From Lepidurus packardi (taxonomy: Eukaryota > Arthropoda > Branchiopoda > Notostraca > Triopsidae), in NCBI GenBank assembly GCA_023053545.1, contig JAKZAN010000006.1, positions 1,617,001-1,681,000 on the forward strand: a stretch of DNA of 64,000 nucleotides. The letters are read 5' to 3'. Positions 25,184-37,500 of the stretch are shown here, one piece after another; positions within the stretch are counted from its first letter, which is position 1, and each line of letters begins with the position of its first letter. A program made the position numbers and the translations under genes. The notes beneath the pieces are model-generated. The model saw nothing but the letters and a program-made list of their open reading frames with translations. It ran no database searches and had not been told where the DNA came from.

Positions 25184-27470
25184 ATGGCTAACTCGTGGAA
25201 AAAGTTTAGTTGCTGTGTTTTAATCCTTTCCTGCTTTCTATGGAGAAAACTACTAGCGGACAGCGGTTTTGAATTACGTGCAAGTACCTACAGACCCCAA
25301 AATATAAGTAAGTTAGTCATGTGATTGCTGTGTACTGCACGGTACGAATTGGTTTACGGTACTTAATATGGCGCCAATTCACAAATCGGGTTTTCTAGGT
25401 CACATTGTAAAAGCGAATCATGAGTCATGCGTATTTAGCATAGACCGGATTACATGGCATTATGATCAAGAGCAAGCGATCTTGCTGGTTGCTGTTAAAT
25501 TACTTCCATTGTTCTGCAATCTTGGTCAGATTGAGCTACAACTATTGACCAATACATGTGATTCAAGTTTCTACAAAATTCATACTCCAAAACGTCGCCT
25601 CAACCTTAATACGAATGATCTCCCACGTCCACATACCAAAGTCAATGCTTGCAATCCGAACCTGGTAATACCTGATATTGCGAGTCGTTTGCTAGAAGTC
25701 TCAGAGGTATAGACTTCTTTGACGTTTAAAGCTTAATCGTAATGATTTTTCTTTTTAAGGAGCAAGCAAACTTTAGACTACGCCATGTCTACTCGAGTAT
25801 TTATTGCTTACGTATCTTCGTTTTCCGCAAAGGCTTCAGAAAGCACGAAGAATGCAAGCAGGATTTACAACTCAGTAGTAAGGAAGAAGTTGTATATCCT
25901 TTTGACTGGAATACAACAATCGATGCAATTCATATGCCATTCAGGTAAGATCAATTCTGTAACGCTTAGTTCGCGTAAACTTTAAACCGGATGTCTTAAT
26001 TTAGGACTCTTCGCGTTCGTTTTGCTTTACCTGACATAAAGTACGAATTTTCCCAGTTTCTAGTCACTTTGTTGTTAATAAATGGCTCCTGCCCTACTAC
26101 GCAATCTGGATGGATTAACCTTCCTGTCCGTAAAGCAACGTGCTTGAAACCATTTTCAAAAGACGCTGGTGTGTTTATCGAGTCTCATTTTCGTAACCTA
26201 GACGAAGGCAATTATTGCGTCTTGGTAAAGTGGACGGTAAATTAGACGCTTTTTCAAAAAATTTTTCTATCGGCATAGATCACCCCTATGGACGAGCGTT
26301 GTCATCCCACAGCGACTTACTGGCAAGAAAGTCCCGATCTCTCTTGCACTCGATACTATCCACGCACTGTCTCCATTGACAACAGTAAAACTTTCCACTT
26401 TCGCGAGCTTTATCGTATAACAAGCCGTTAGGTTCCTGGTTATCGGTGGAAGCCGTGGACCCGGTTTGTTGCAGTCCGGAAGATTTGCGCGTAATTGCTG
26501 TTGGAACCTTTTTTGCTTCGTGTACGGCCATTGCTGCATTGGTATTACTTGCGCGGTTTAGAAAGCTTAAGTCTTTTCGAGGTAAAAAATAAATAGCTTG
26601 TCAGTAAATGTCTCAAAGGACGACTTTGTAGAGAAAGGAGAATCGGAAGGAAAGTCCGGGACAGATCATGTGACGAAATCAGTTTCTCAGCGTCAGAGTC
26701 AATTTGCGCATCTCGCATCAGTGCCTGTGGTGTTACTCTACGAAGTTGGAGAAAAAAGCGTGCATAAGAAGGCTCAACAATTAAAACAAGTATTGACCTC
26801 AATAGGCTTTTGCCAAGTAGGTTGGATACCCTTTTTTTTTATAAAAACTTCTATTAGTAATATTTACTCGTGACTTGTGCGTGAAGGTCTATGACTACCG
26901 CGACGATGCTATGTATGACTTATTGGCGACATATGGACCTACGTGGATATCAGTATTACTTGCTAGACCAGAGACCAAGGTCGTCGTAGTCACGTCTGCG
27001 GGAGCAGTCGAGGCTGAGCAGGAATTATTTGGGATTGAAACGAACGCTAGAAATACCAGAGAAGTAGCCGATGATCCGCTCGAACACGTGTACTTGCAAG
27101 GGCTCAAGGAAGTAATGATTTTAGGACAGAAAAAAGGCGGTGGGTACCAACGAATTTTTTCAGTCAGGTATTACTTATGTTACCTTCGCATGGGTTCTTT
27201 TATTTAAATTTGTAAATAAGGTTTTCGGATATAACCGGCTCAGATATCGCGTTGTCATTTATTACGCCCTTTGTTTGCTTCCTTTTGCCGGAACATACTC
27301 CACAATTGCTAAATCACATTCACGGGTAAGTTTTTGGTTTGTGCCTGAATTTATATTTCTTTTGAAAGAAGAATAAGCTGATAGCTTTTCTTAGTAGCTT
27401 AGCGGAAGATGAATCGGCATTGAACGGTTTCTGGGGACTGGAGTCTAGCCATTGGCAGAAGTTTCTATAG
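25184..27470 (+). CDS. Single-pass receptor with SEFIR domain (IL-17 receptor-like), copy 2
   Basis: Exons: 25184-25307, 25399-25706, 25760-25944, 26005-26236, 26279-26384, 26432-26581, 26605-26816, 26887-27167, 27221-27325, 27395-27470 (592 aa). It has a signal peptide (CCVLILSCFLWRKLLA), an ectodomain with scattered cysteines, a transmembrane helix (VIAVGTFFASCTAIAALVLL) and a SEFIR domain (VPVVLLYEVGEK, SIGFCQVYDYRDDAMYD, ATYGPTWISVLLARPE, VVVVTS). Several introns match copy 1 in position and phase: after SIGFCE/Q, and inside the Arg of LVRF/SVRF. The two genes therefore arose by duplication, although their ectodomains have diverged strongly. Introns of 47 nt (26385-26431) and 23 nt (26582-26604) are inferred; the second is unusually short, so this junction is the least certain part. 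Copy 2 has no intron where copy 1 carries the palindromic element. Confidence 0.8.
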
Positions 27471-28585
27471 AAATGAGTTCTGAATTTCGAAGCCTGCTTT
27501 GATTTTCAAAGATCTCAAGCTGTGGAAATGCTTATGATAATTTGTATTTTTTACCGTTGGATGCGTAGCGCAGAATTCTGTTTTCACGTACAAGCTTTTC
27601 ATTGTTCCTAAGACAGAGCTTGAATCTGTGCTACCGTGCCCAAATGAACTTTTGTAAGAAATTTTGGATTTTTCCCTGCCTTATGTGCAGTTTTGCTGTG
27701 CATTTTTGTGTCTCATGTCCAGTATTGCGAATGCCTTGTCGTTGACCTGTATGGTAGCTAAGAATACACGTTTTACCTCGAAAAAGACGTTCCTTCCCTC
27801 ACGTGTGCATTTGCCTTGATGTATTCCTTTACATAGCCTAGTTCGTTCTTCGACGTTCGGCCGAAATAGCGCATTTTGTTTACCTGGAAAATCCTGGACG
27901 CCAGTGAAATTTACTTACCTAATGTTCTACTCATCTTTCCGCCCAGTATCGCCGGTCTACTTTCTTTCTAAAATTTCCGTCTGTTAGCTTTTCAGCCAAA
28001 TTTCCCGGTCGGTTGCGTTTGCTTGTTTATACGGCGCTATGGCGTCACTTCGGGATTCATGTTTCCCGCTCGGAGAAGAACGGGCGGAGGAGCCATGCCC
28101 GCCGCTCCAACTCTTGCAGCCGCAGGCAGGCGACGGTGGTGGCTGGCATAACCGAGTCTCCTCATGGTTGTAAGTTTTAGGACGCCAACTTTGGATCAGT
28201 GAGGTGAGGGGAATCTGGTGCCAGAAAATGGGAGGACTGCTGCTCAAAATCAAATTGTATTCTGCTCATCTCAGAGCCCAAGTTTTGCGTTAAGTTTTTT
28301 AGCCTCCGTTTCTACTGCCAGTGTGGTTTAATATCTTGGACATAGATCTATCCCCGGTATGTGAACTTGTTAGTGCTAAAGTAATGTGTCTGGTTTGTTG
28401 ACTGTCAACTTCCCAGCCGTTCTTTTGTTGTGAACTTCCCGAACTTGGTGCAATAAATTTCTTAAAAAACCTTTAACAGAAGAGTTGTGTTGTGCCAAAT
28501 GTAGCATTTCCGTGTCTATACTTAGACATTTCCTAAGATTAGAGAACGAGCTTGTTAAAAGGCTACTTTGCAACAAACAAGAATT
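27471..28585. other. Spacer upstream of NOS1AP
   Basis: About 1.1 kb with no convincing exon. It includes a locally GC-richer block near 28050-28200 that may belong to the NOS1AP promoter or 5'UTR. Short frames here lack codon structure or homology. Confidence 0.5.
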
Positions 28586-31500
28586 ATGCCTTCCAAAAAG
28601 CATTATGATTTGGTCAGCAACGACGACTTCGACACCCGGATACCCTTGCATACGGAAGAAGCCTTTCATCATGGAATTACTTTCCAGGCCAAGGTGGGCC
28701 AACATTTCTGCTTTACTTTACTGTCACTGCCTCTCTCCCTTTCCCCTGACCGTTAAACCCACCCTGTCTCGTTATTGTAGGGCTTCCCCGTTACTGGTTT
28801 ATTTCCAGCCGCGTTTTTAGTACAATCCTTTTCGCTTTATAGGCTTACTTTTGATTTAAAGGGGAGCAAGTTTGGCTATGATTCAAGCTCTTTGGAGCCA
28901 TGATAACCGTGCCATTGACATGATAAAGGATGCCGCCAACGCCTAAACGACTTTTCAGAAAAATTCATTAGCAACCCCAATTATGCCAGCTATCCATTTT
29001 CCATTTCCTTTATCATGTGGCCTTCCATTTGGCAAAGTAGCCAAAAGGATTTCCCCAAGTAGACAATACCTTCCAGTGAATACCTCGTGGATGGTACGAC
29101 TTTTATTTTTGTTACTTTAGGGAAGACTGCAAAAGACAAGTGCAGCACGAAAGATAAAGAAAAAAAACTTTAAGCTGCAAACCCCATTTCTTCTTACTTG
29201 TATTATTAGATCCCAGCTCTGCGTTTCGGGGCTTTTAAGTTTTAATGAGCATCACTGCGTATACGTTTGCATCACGGTGGTCCTCGCTACGATTATTAAG
29301 CGCCAAACAATAGTCAATAATGTTCTATTCGCTGCGCTGCTGGTAGTAATACAGCAGCAGCTCGCATTCCTTTCAGCAGAAAGAACAAGGGTGGACCAGC
29401 TTATTTTCCCCTTAATTACTTATACAGCACACGAGTCCCCTTTTTTTACTTGCCCCTTCTTCACCTATACACTACCGAAGTAATTATTAGTCAAGCATGA
29501 AGCAATATGCACTTCCGGTCTCGACCGTATGCCAGCACACACACCATAATCTCCCGTTGGCGTTCTACGGAGCCGGGTATTTAATCCATATGTTGAACGT
29601 GCATTTCCTATTGTGTTTTTAATTCTCCTACATGAAAACTCGACTCCATCAGTAAAGTTTACCCACGTATGAAATGAGTAATAATGTTCGCCTAGTTGCC
29701 TCACCGAGTTCTGGGTTATGGCCTCTAGGCCCATCAGTGGGAAAAATGTGAAAAACTAACCTGCTTCCTGGTCATGTAACAGAACTTTGGGGAGGTTTTG
29801 TTCCCAGTCAAAATAAACATTCCCGATTTTCCGTAAAAACAAAATCTAAACTAACGGAGCCACCATACATGTTCATATGTTAACATATAAAAGATACCAA
29901 GCCACATTTGTAAAAAAAAAAAAAAAAACACGCACAAAATTACAAGAGCCCAAATGAATCCCTAGTCTAATCTTTTCGTCTAGCTACCCATGTTTAGCTT
30001 GGCCTTGGCCATCGAGTCCCTGAAACTTCACCTTTATCTCCTTTGCCATTGTATCCTCTCCAAACGTTCCGCAACCCGCGCGACTTAGTTCGCTAAAAAA
30101 AAAATATATTTGTAGGTGCGCTCAGGGCCCTGTCTGTAGGGAAGTCAGACTTCAAGGTTATGTCGAAGTGTTTAGCCCAACCCGAACCCAGGCCTGTAGC
30201 AGAAAAGCATTTTTCTAACTTTATTTGTTACACCTGCATGTTTTATTTTCAAGAAAAAAAATCGTTGTTTTCAAAGGCGTACACCGTGATCCCAGATTTT
30301 TTATGGCATAATGACAACAACTTGATGAGCATGGACTATCTATTCCTGTTGAAGCTACAGAGTACCACAGTTGGTCGATAGGACGTTTTGTTAGGTGGAG
30401 ATCAATTCGCGCCGGATGTTACAGGATGTGGTAGTTTCATTAGGCTTCATTGAACCCAGTTGAAAATAATAAAATTCGAACTAAAAAGTTACATCCGTTT
30501 GGATAGCTCTGAATCTATGCGTCATGCCATGGGCTCTCATCATAGGTGTTGTATCCTGATCTCTCGTTGAAGTGACGTCACTTCCGATTCGGCATAGGTT
30601 AGTTAACATTGACTCATCTTGATGCAGCCTACGTGTAAAATATGAAACCTACTTTGTAGCTTCTAGAAAATCTCGACGTCAGCATCTCCCACGTGCGTGC
30701 ATGTACAATTTATTCCGTTTTGTGGCTAACGGGCTTGATGGTTTGGTGTCGAGTATGTAAAAGGTCTCTTTTGGGAAGTTTGAAACCTTAGAGATAGCGC
30801 AAGTAGAGACGTGCAAGGTGGATCATTGTGTGGGAAGTATCCCCCACACTTTTAGCTAAAGCGAATTCCTTCACCCAGTTAGAGACTATTGACTCCTACC
30901 GTTAGATACATTCACAACGGCCATGAATGGGCACTTTTTGTGACATTTCGGAGCTCCAGTTTGTAAGCCTTGACCGGGAAATTCCTTTTCTTCTAAGTGT
31001 ATGTATATGGAAGTTTCTTTCTGTAGTCTACACATATGACGTCATTAATAATGACAATACTACGTACTATTTTCTTTCTTTTGTTAACTTCCATTAGCGT
31101 AAACTGTTATATAAGCCTTTTGTCGCGGAAAGACAAAATCTTTTTTCTTAAATCTAGTCTTTCCTTTTCGTTGGTTTTTCGAATTGATAGGTTCACTCCC
31201 ATCCGCATAAAGATATGGCTTGCTTGAAAAACTAATCAAGTGACTGTTAACAAACAGTGTGATGAAAGCTTTAACAGTTTAACCTCTACGGCGATCTAGC
31301 CTAAGGCTTTCTTCCATGGTTTTATTTTTTTTTATCTCTTTGTTTTTAAGGAGAACATATCAGTGATTATTGCGGCATTTTTTTAGTCATTTCTTAAATA
31401 AAATATTTAGATATTAATAGCTTCCTGTTACATGAGATCTTTTCTTTCAAACAGACCATTGGTTTTTCTTTAGTTGTGAAAAAGAAAAAAAAGATTGTTT

Positions 31501-34500
31501 GTGTTTCGTTTCGAGTTCCTGGAAGAAGCGAGTCGCAGGGCGTAGAACTTTTTTCTTTTTCGTTTTTGTTCTTTTAAGCCAGTTCCAAATGAAAGCCAAA
31601 AAGCATCGAATTTTCTTTTGTTCCGTTTTGGAAAAAAAATAATACTGTTTTGCTAACATGAGCACGTCATCAAATCGAATGAAATCCCTGGCGGAAGATT
31701 GTTTGCTACGCGCTGGACAATTTAAGGGCAAAAAAGCAAGGGTCAAGACGAAATCAAACGGAGTGATCCAATAATAGCTCCTTTTGTCCCTCGGTCGTGT
31801 GTTTGCTCGTACATCTCATCCTTAATTGGCCTCCGTATATTTAGCTCCGGCTCAAGTTGAGTTTTTTGTCCTCCCTTCCCTTTTCTACCGCTCGTTAAAC
31901 GTGTCTGTGGGTTTATTTGAGGCAAGGGAAGTTCGGCTTAATCAACAACTTAGTTTGTGGTATTTATATTTTTAATTGAAACTAATTTTGTGCTCTGTTT
32001 GGGTTATCTTGCAGTTTATTGGCGGATTGGACATTCCTCGACCGACGACGCGCCTGGAAATAGTATCGGCAATGCGGAGAGCTCGGGTAAGCGCTATTGT
32101 TGTTGGTATAGTGCATACATTGGTTACGATGTGGGTCTCGCGCTACATCATACGCAGCTTATGGAGTTAAAAAATAAGCTAAAATGGAGGAAGTAACTAA
32201 ATAGGAACTATTTTTTACGAGGCTGAAGGTCAGCAAAGAGGGGAGCCAAGTCAGCGGATTGTGCATCTGTGCCAAAGATGGACAGCTGCCGGGTCGTTTA
32301 TCCTTGGTGGCGGAGAACGTTCACTATCACCTTTAATTCCCCCACTTTGGCTCCAGTTTTATTAGGCCATTCGGAAGAATCAATTAAATACGATTGACGT
32401 GGCTGTGTTACCGGACGGGACCGCGAGTCTACGAAACGCTCCATGAAGTGTTTATGACCCCACATTGTTTGTACGGGAAAGATTTTCTTGGGTAGAGTCC
32501 ATCCTCCACGTTTTCTAAGCTTTAGAAAGAGTCTATAACGTGTTGCAATAGTCAAGTCAGTCGCACAGCCAAGACAATCATTTACTTTTGCTTACTGTTG
32601 TCTGGCTGCAGCTTAAATTCAGTGACAAAAAAGCCTTTGCTGGGCTATTTTGGACGTTTCGTTTCCCTAATTGCGCCAAATCCGGTGATTTTATACTTAT
32701 GAATCCTTTTGTTTTCACAGTATGAATTTAAAGCTAGAGGGATAAAAAAGAAGAAAGTCATCTTGGAGGTTTCTGTTGATGGCCTCAAAATATCGATGCG
32801 CAGGAAGAAGAAGGTAAAATTTTAAAATAATTCCCCAATGTACTTATAATTTAGAAGTTTATAAAACCTTCTTTTCCTGCTGTTTTCAGAAGAAGGAACA
32901 CAGTGATTCGGAAGAAAGCAAGCTGTTACTCATGCACCATCCCATATACCGGATATTTTACGTTTCCCATGACTCACAAGATCTCAAAATTTTCAGCTAC
33001 ATTGCCCGCGATACGTCTTCTAATATGTTTCGCTGCAACGTTTTCAAGACTAATAAAAAGGTAAGCATACATAAAACCAGAGAGGCGACGCAAGACATCT
33101 TTGGCCATAATTTTTCTCGCATGGGTGCAGGAGGGTTATCATATTGAAATACTGCTTTCTGTCTCATCTTTTTTTTTCTCCCTTGGCGGCAACCCTCTGC
33201 CGACAGAAAGAATGCATCAGAACGTTGAATGTTTGATTAAATAGCCCGGCCATTTGTCCCTCCCGTTGCAGCTCCTTGCTATTAGGTTTCTCCGCTGTAT
33301 TCCTTTGAGCTTTCCTGGCATTAACAAATGTCCAAACCTTGAATAAACTTCTGCTTTTGCAGTTCTGATTTTCTCCCAACTTAAATTGGTGTGAAAGATT
33401 TACAATTATGAGACAGATGGAGCCTGCGTATGCTGTGACAGGTCTATTAGGATTGTTCAGATTGTGCAGTACTTTTCGCTTTTGTTTGTATTTATATGGG
33501 GGGGGGGGGTGTCTGAGACGGGAAACCTTGTCTAGCAAGACAGTTTAAGAAGAAAGAGGCTGTGTCCTAGGCTAAGAATAGTGTACGTAAGTTGGGAGGA
33601 TATTTGGGGTTATTCAGGGGGGTTGCATCTAAATGTTTTCCGCGACAGAAGAGTAAGACAATGCGACGGCCTTTCTGTAAAACGTTCCTGGGCTCCAGGT
33701 ATGTGTGATAAGTTCAGCTCCAATGGGGCTTAAAAAACAAAAGAAACTTGCTTCGGTAGATGTTTAGCATTCATCTTCCGTGATCCAGACACTTCTTCTT
33801 TCGGTTCCCAAATAACTCTTTATCCAGCAGCGTTTGTCGTTTGCTAATTCTGAAGTCAAATTCCCAGGTGCGCGATACGTTTTTCTTTGTCTTCTAGGTC
33901 CTCAAAATATCATGCAAAAAACACAAGATAGAGAGAGAAAGAGGGTGGGGATATTTTCTGTACTTTCTTTAAACCCCTTAATTATAGCATTTATTTGGCA
34001 TTACGGCAATCACCAAAAAACTACTCAAATCACCTGGGAAGATTTTCATAGTTCCTTAAAGATTACATTATCTTAAGAATCGTGAATTTTATTCAAGATT
34101 CTTTGAACAGGCGTGCACGAGTCCTAGACATGCAACCTTTTTGTAATGACGTCACAAACGTGTCCTACGACGCATGCTACCGCGGTTATGTCCATCCTGA
34201 AACAGAAAATAAAGCACTCCAGTACCATGGATACTAGACAGTACATCTGTGAACCGCAAAAAAATCTAGTCCTATTTTTTTAATTTTCTTTCTGCAGTAA
34301 CATACTTATTTCATCGCGCCTGTTATAAAGAAACGCATCGGAAACTCGATTTTTGCTCTGTTTCTTAAGACAAAGATGTCTCTTTGGGGCCCATTGCCTT
34401 TCAGATTTCTTAATTACGCGTGTACAACTTTTTGTTATTGCTGAGGAACGTGTTAATAAAGTTTTGCTAGAGAACAATAGCACTTTTTGTAGTTTTACTC

Positions 34501-37500
34501 TTTTGGAATTTTTACTCTTTTTACTTTTTGTAGTTTGTTTTCATCTTGATGAGTACCTAGTCTGTGAATGTACAACTTGCGATATTTGTTTTAGAGGGGA
34601 CACAGAGCTGGTTCAGGGGCCAAATGGCGAGGAAAGGAGGGCTCATAACAGGCCTTTTATCGTGACTCTCCCAAGTCGCGGCAGGGTTGGATACCGTAGA
34701 GTCAAAGCGTTGATGGTATTGGTCGCAGCCAACATTTTCAACTTTTTTGCTGCAGCCGGGGTGTTAGTTCATTTGGGTCCATTGCACGCGTCAAATGACC
34801 CTAGCCGTAACTTGATCGTTCGTGAAAATCTGAGGCTCGCATGGTTGTCGATCCCATCCCACCGTAGTGCACTATCGACGTTATGTTTTATTTATTTTTT
34901 TGCTTGGATTGAGCTAACGAAACCCCGGAAACAATACTGGGAGCACATCCCAGCGTTTGCATTTGATCGTGGCAAAAAAATAAATAAAAAAAATAGCTAA
35001 CCTTTTGCGAAGGTGGGTTTCGTGTCAACCAAACAAAGAAGACAATAAGGGAGTGACAGCACCCCGACGCTCTACTCGTTTTTAGACTTCCTTGCACAAA
35101 AAAGAATCCTAAAATAGGCTCATCCATCAACTTTCACACTTCAGAAATAGAACTTGTCACCTTCCATCCAAACTTTCATCAATATTTCCTTTCGAGCGTT
35201 TCTAACAAATTTGACTCCAAAGGAAACTTGCTGATTGATGCACAAGTCAGTTTCTTGGAAATAAAACAGAAACTGGCGTTAAAAGTTAGTGCAAAGTATG
35301 TGTAGCTCTATCAAGTCGTAGTGATTCAATCTGGATGCTCTTTTAGGGGGCTACACCTATCAAGAAGAGAGGTTTGGTTGGATCTGGTTGCAATTTTGGT
35401 CTATTCGAAATGCCGCAAGTTCTCAAGAAAACTTTTCAGTGCGTTTTAAAGTTATTGTAGACATAACGGACGTCATAACGTAGTGCATCTTTTACAGTCA
35501 GTAGCTTACCATTTAAAACGTTTAAAACGTCATACAAGCTTAGTTGGAAATCCAGAAAGGAGAGTTAAGACCTTTAGTTAAACGCAGCCACAAAAATCTC
35601 CGTGCTGGGTAAGTGCAGGGCAAAGTGCAGCTTGAGAAGTTAGATGCTAACAACAAGAACGGCAAAGCTACTTTTTAAGGAAAAAGTAAGGCAAGCTTAC
35701 TTGGATGTCCATCCCCCCTTCCTTTTGGCCTGCCGTGTGCCATGTCCATCTAAGTTAGTTATCGCTGTGGGATGCTAAATTTACTTAGAATTTCGAGGAA
35801 CCGTCCGAGCGATTCCGAAGAGGTCGTGAAAACCTGTCTAGAATTATTTAGATGCCAGAGTGGTGGAACGCATCGATTTACAGTCAGGGGGTTCAATTCA
35901 CGAAACATTTCTTCATAAATATAGGAAGCTTTGCGATTTATTTTTATTATTCACTTAAAAAAGACTAAAATAAGATTGCACAATTTGGAACATCCACAGT
36001 CTCAGGTACGTCTTCCCTTACCCCTTCAATAGTTAATGCTTCGATTCAGGATAACCTCGTTAGATGGTAGTGCACAAGGACATATTGCTTGCAAGCTTCC
36101 TGAGGTTTTAGTTTGAAGATTGATGGGTTGCTTCGCCTAGCAAGACAAGATGACTTAGGTTAGCTTTGTTTTCGGTGTTCATTGAGATCGTTTATCTTGT
36201 TGCCCAGCGACAAAAGCTTTGGAAGTCGGTTTCAGGTACAAGATTGTTCAGAGGTTCGTCATTGTTGCAGCCTTTAGTTGTCAATTCCCTAGGCTCTGAA
36301 GGCTGGTATAAATGGTTTATAAAGGTCGCGATTTGTATGTCTGTCGCACAACTGCCTCGTCTGAAATAAAGTACAAGACACATGCAAATACTGCATGAAA
36401 CACGCATTAAAAGTAAAACTAACACGTCTTTGCACTGTTCTTATTTTTGCTATTACTTAACGGTCATTCCTCACGGTCTTATTAATACCGTTTTTGGCAG
36501 TCGGAAACTTGCGGTTCTTGGTATACTCTAGCAAGCGAAACGAAACTGTAGAGCGTAAAGGGTATATTTGTTTGTTGTGGCTGGTATAATGCTGGCATGA
36601 GAAAAAAAATAATAGCTCACAACGAACCCGTGTCTTGGAATCTTCTTTGTTCTCTGCCAGAATTTTATGTCGCAGGGAGCGCGCGAAGAAATCTTGTTGC
36701 ATGTTTTGCAGCGTAAAATGTAACAAAAAAAGATAAATAGTAAGTTTAACCTAGGTTGTTACGGTTTAGTAACGTAAGTCCTTTTAGTTTAGATTGTTAT
36801 TTCTTTCTTTTCTTTTTTTGGTGCCGTTGTTGTCTTGTTTTGGGGTGTGCACTGAAACTGAGGTCTGGACCATCCTCGTTCCCACAAGTTGGTGACAGAT
36901 TTATACCGCCAGCTTTGGCACCGTCACGCTGCTATAGCTCTTCGGTCGTCCTCCGTAGCGTGCAGGCTATTGTTGTTGACCTTTTAGCCAATCTAAACTG
37001 CAAACCCTTCTCGTCCGGTGTCTTTTGCCAAGGAAAAATTGACGGCGGCACGAGAGGCATTCACCAACGTTCGGTTGGTCTAAGGTGACCCCCTTTTTAG
37101 GGAGGTCTCCACACCTGTAGCCGCATCATACCATCACTTAGTTTAGCATTCGCCGTGTAGCTGTATCGTCCTGGGTCAAAAAAGGAGGGGTAAATCGACG
37201 CAGCCGTCGTTCGTCGATTCATTTTGGTTCTTGCAATTTTTTTTTCCTTTTTTTTAAGACAAAAAGGGAAACAAGTCTTGACATTTAGAGAAAGCAAATT
37301 AAAAAATCCGTGTTGTTTTCTCCTACTCGAAACACCCTTTCTAAAACGGTGTTGTACCAGACCGCATCCTTTCTCGCATAGAGCACCACACTTTGCAGTA
37401 TTGGCGTGGCTTTCTTTTTTAACATATGTTTGACATCGAAGCTGTGGAAGAGATGTCAAGAAATGGGCGTCGACGACGTCTTTCGTGGACCGTGGACGAC

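Noticed and set aside
28855..28946. Short open frame ([18 protein letters not shown]...) in the first NOS1AP intron
   Set aside because: About 30 codons with an upstream AAAG that could be an acceptor, but there is no conserved counterpart in NOS1AP and the length is within chance.
35860..35920. tRNA-like string (GCCAGAGTGGTGGAACGC ... GGTTCAATTC)
   Set aside because: It has a T-loop-like GGTTCAATTC and an Leu/Ser-type D-arm look, but no acceptor stem pairs and the box A spacing is wrong. At best a decayed tRNA or SINE remnant; not enough to annotate.
36756..37088. 110-codon open frame on the + strand
   Set aside because: Low-complexity start, no codon bias or homology, inside a NOS1AP intron; treated as chance.
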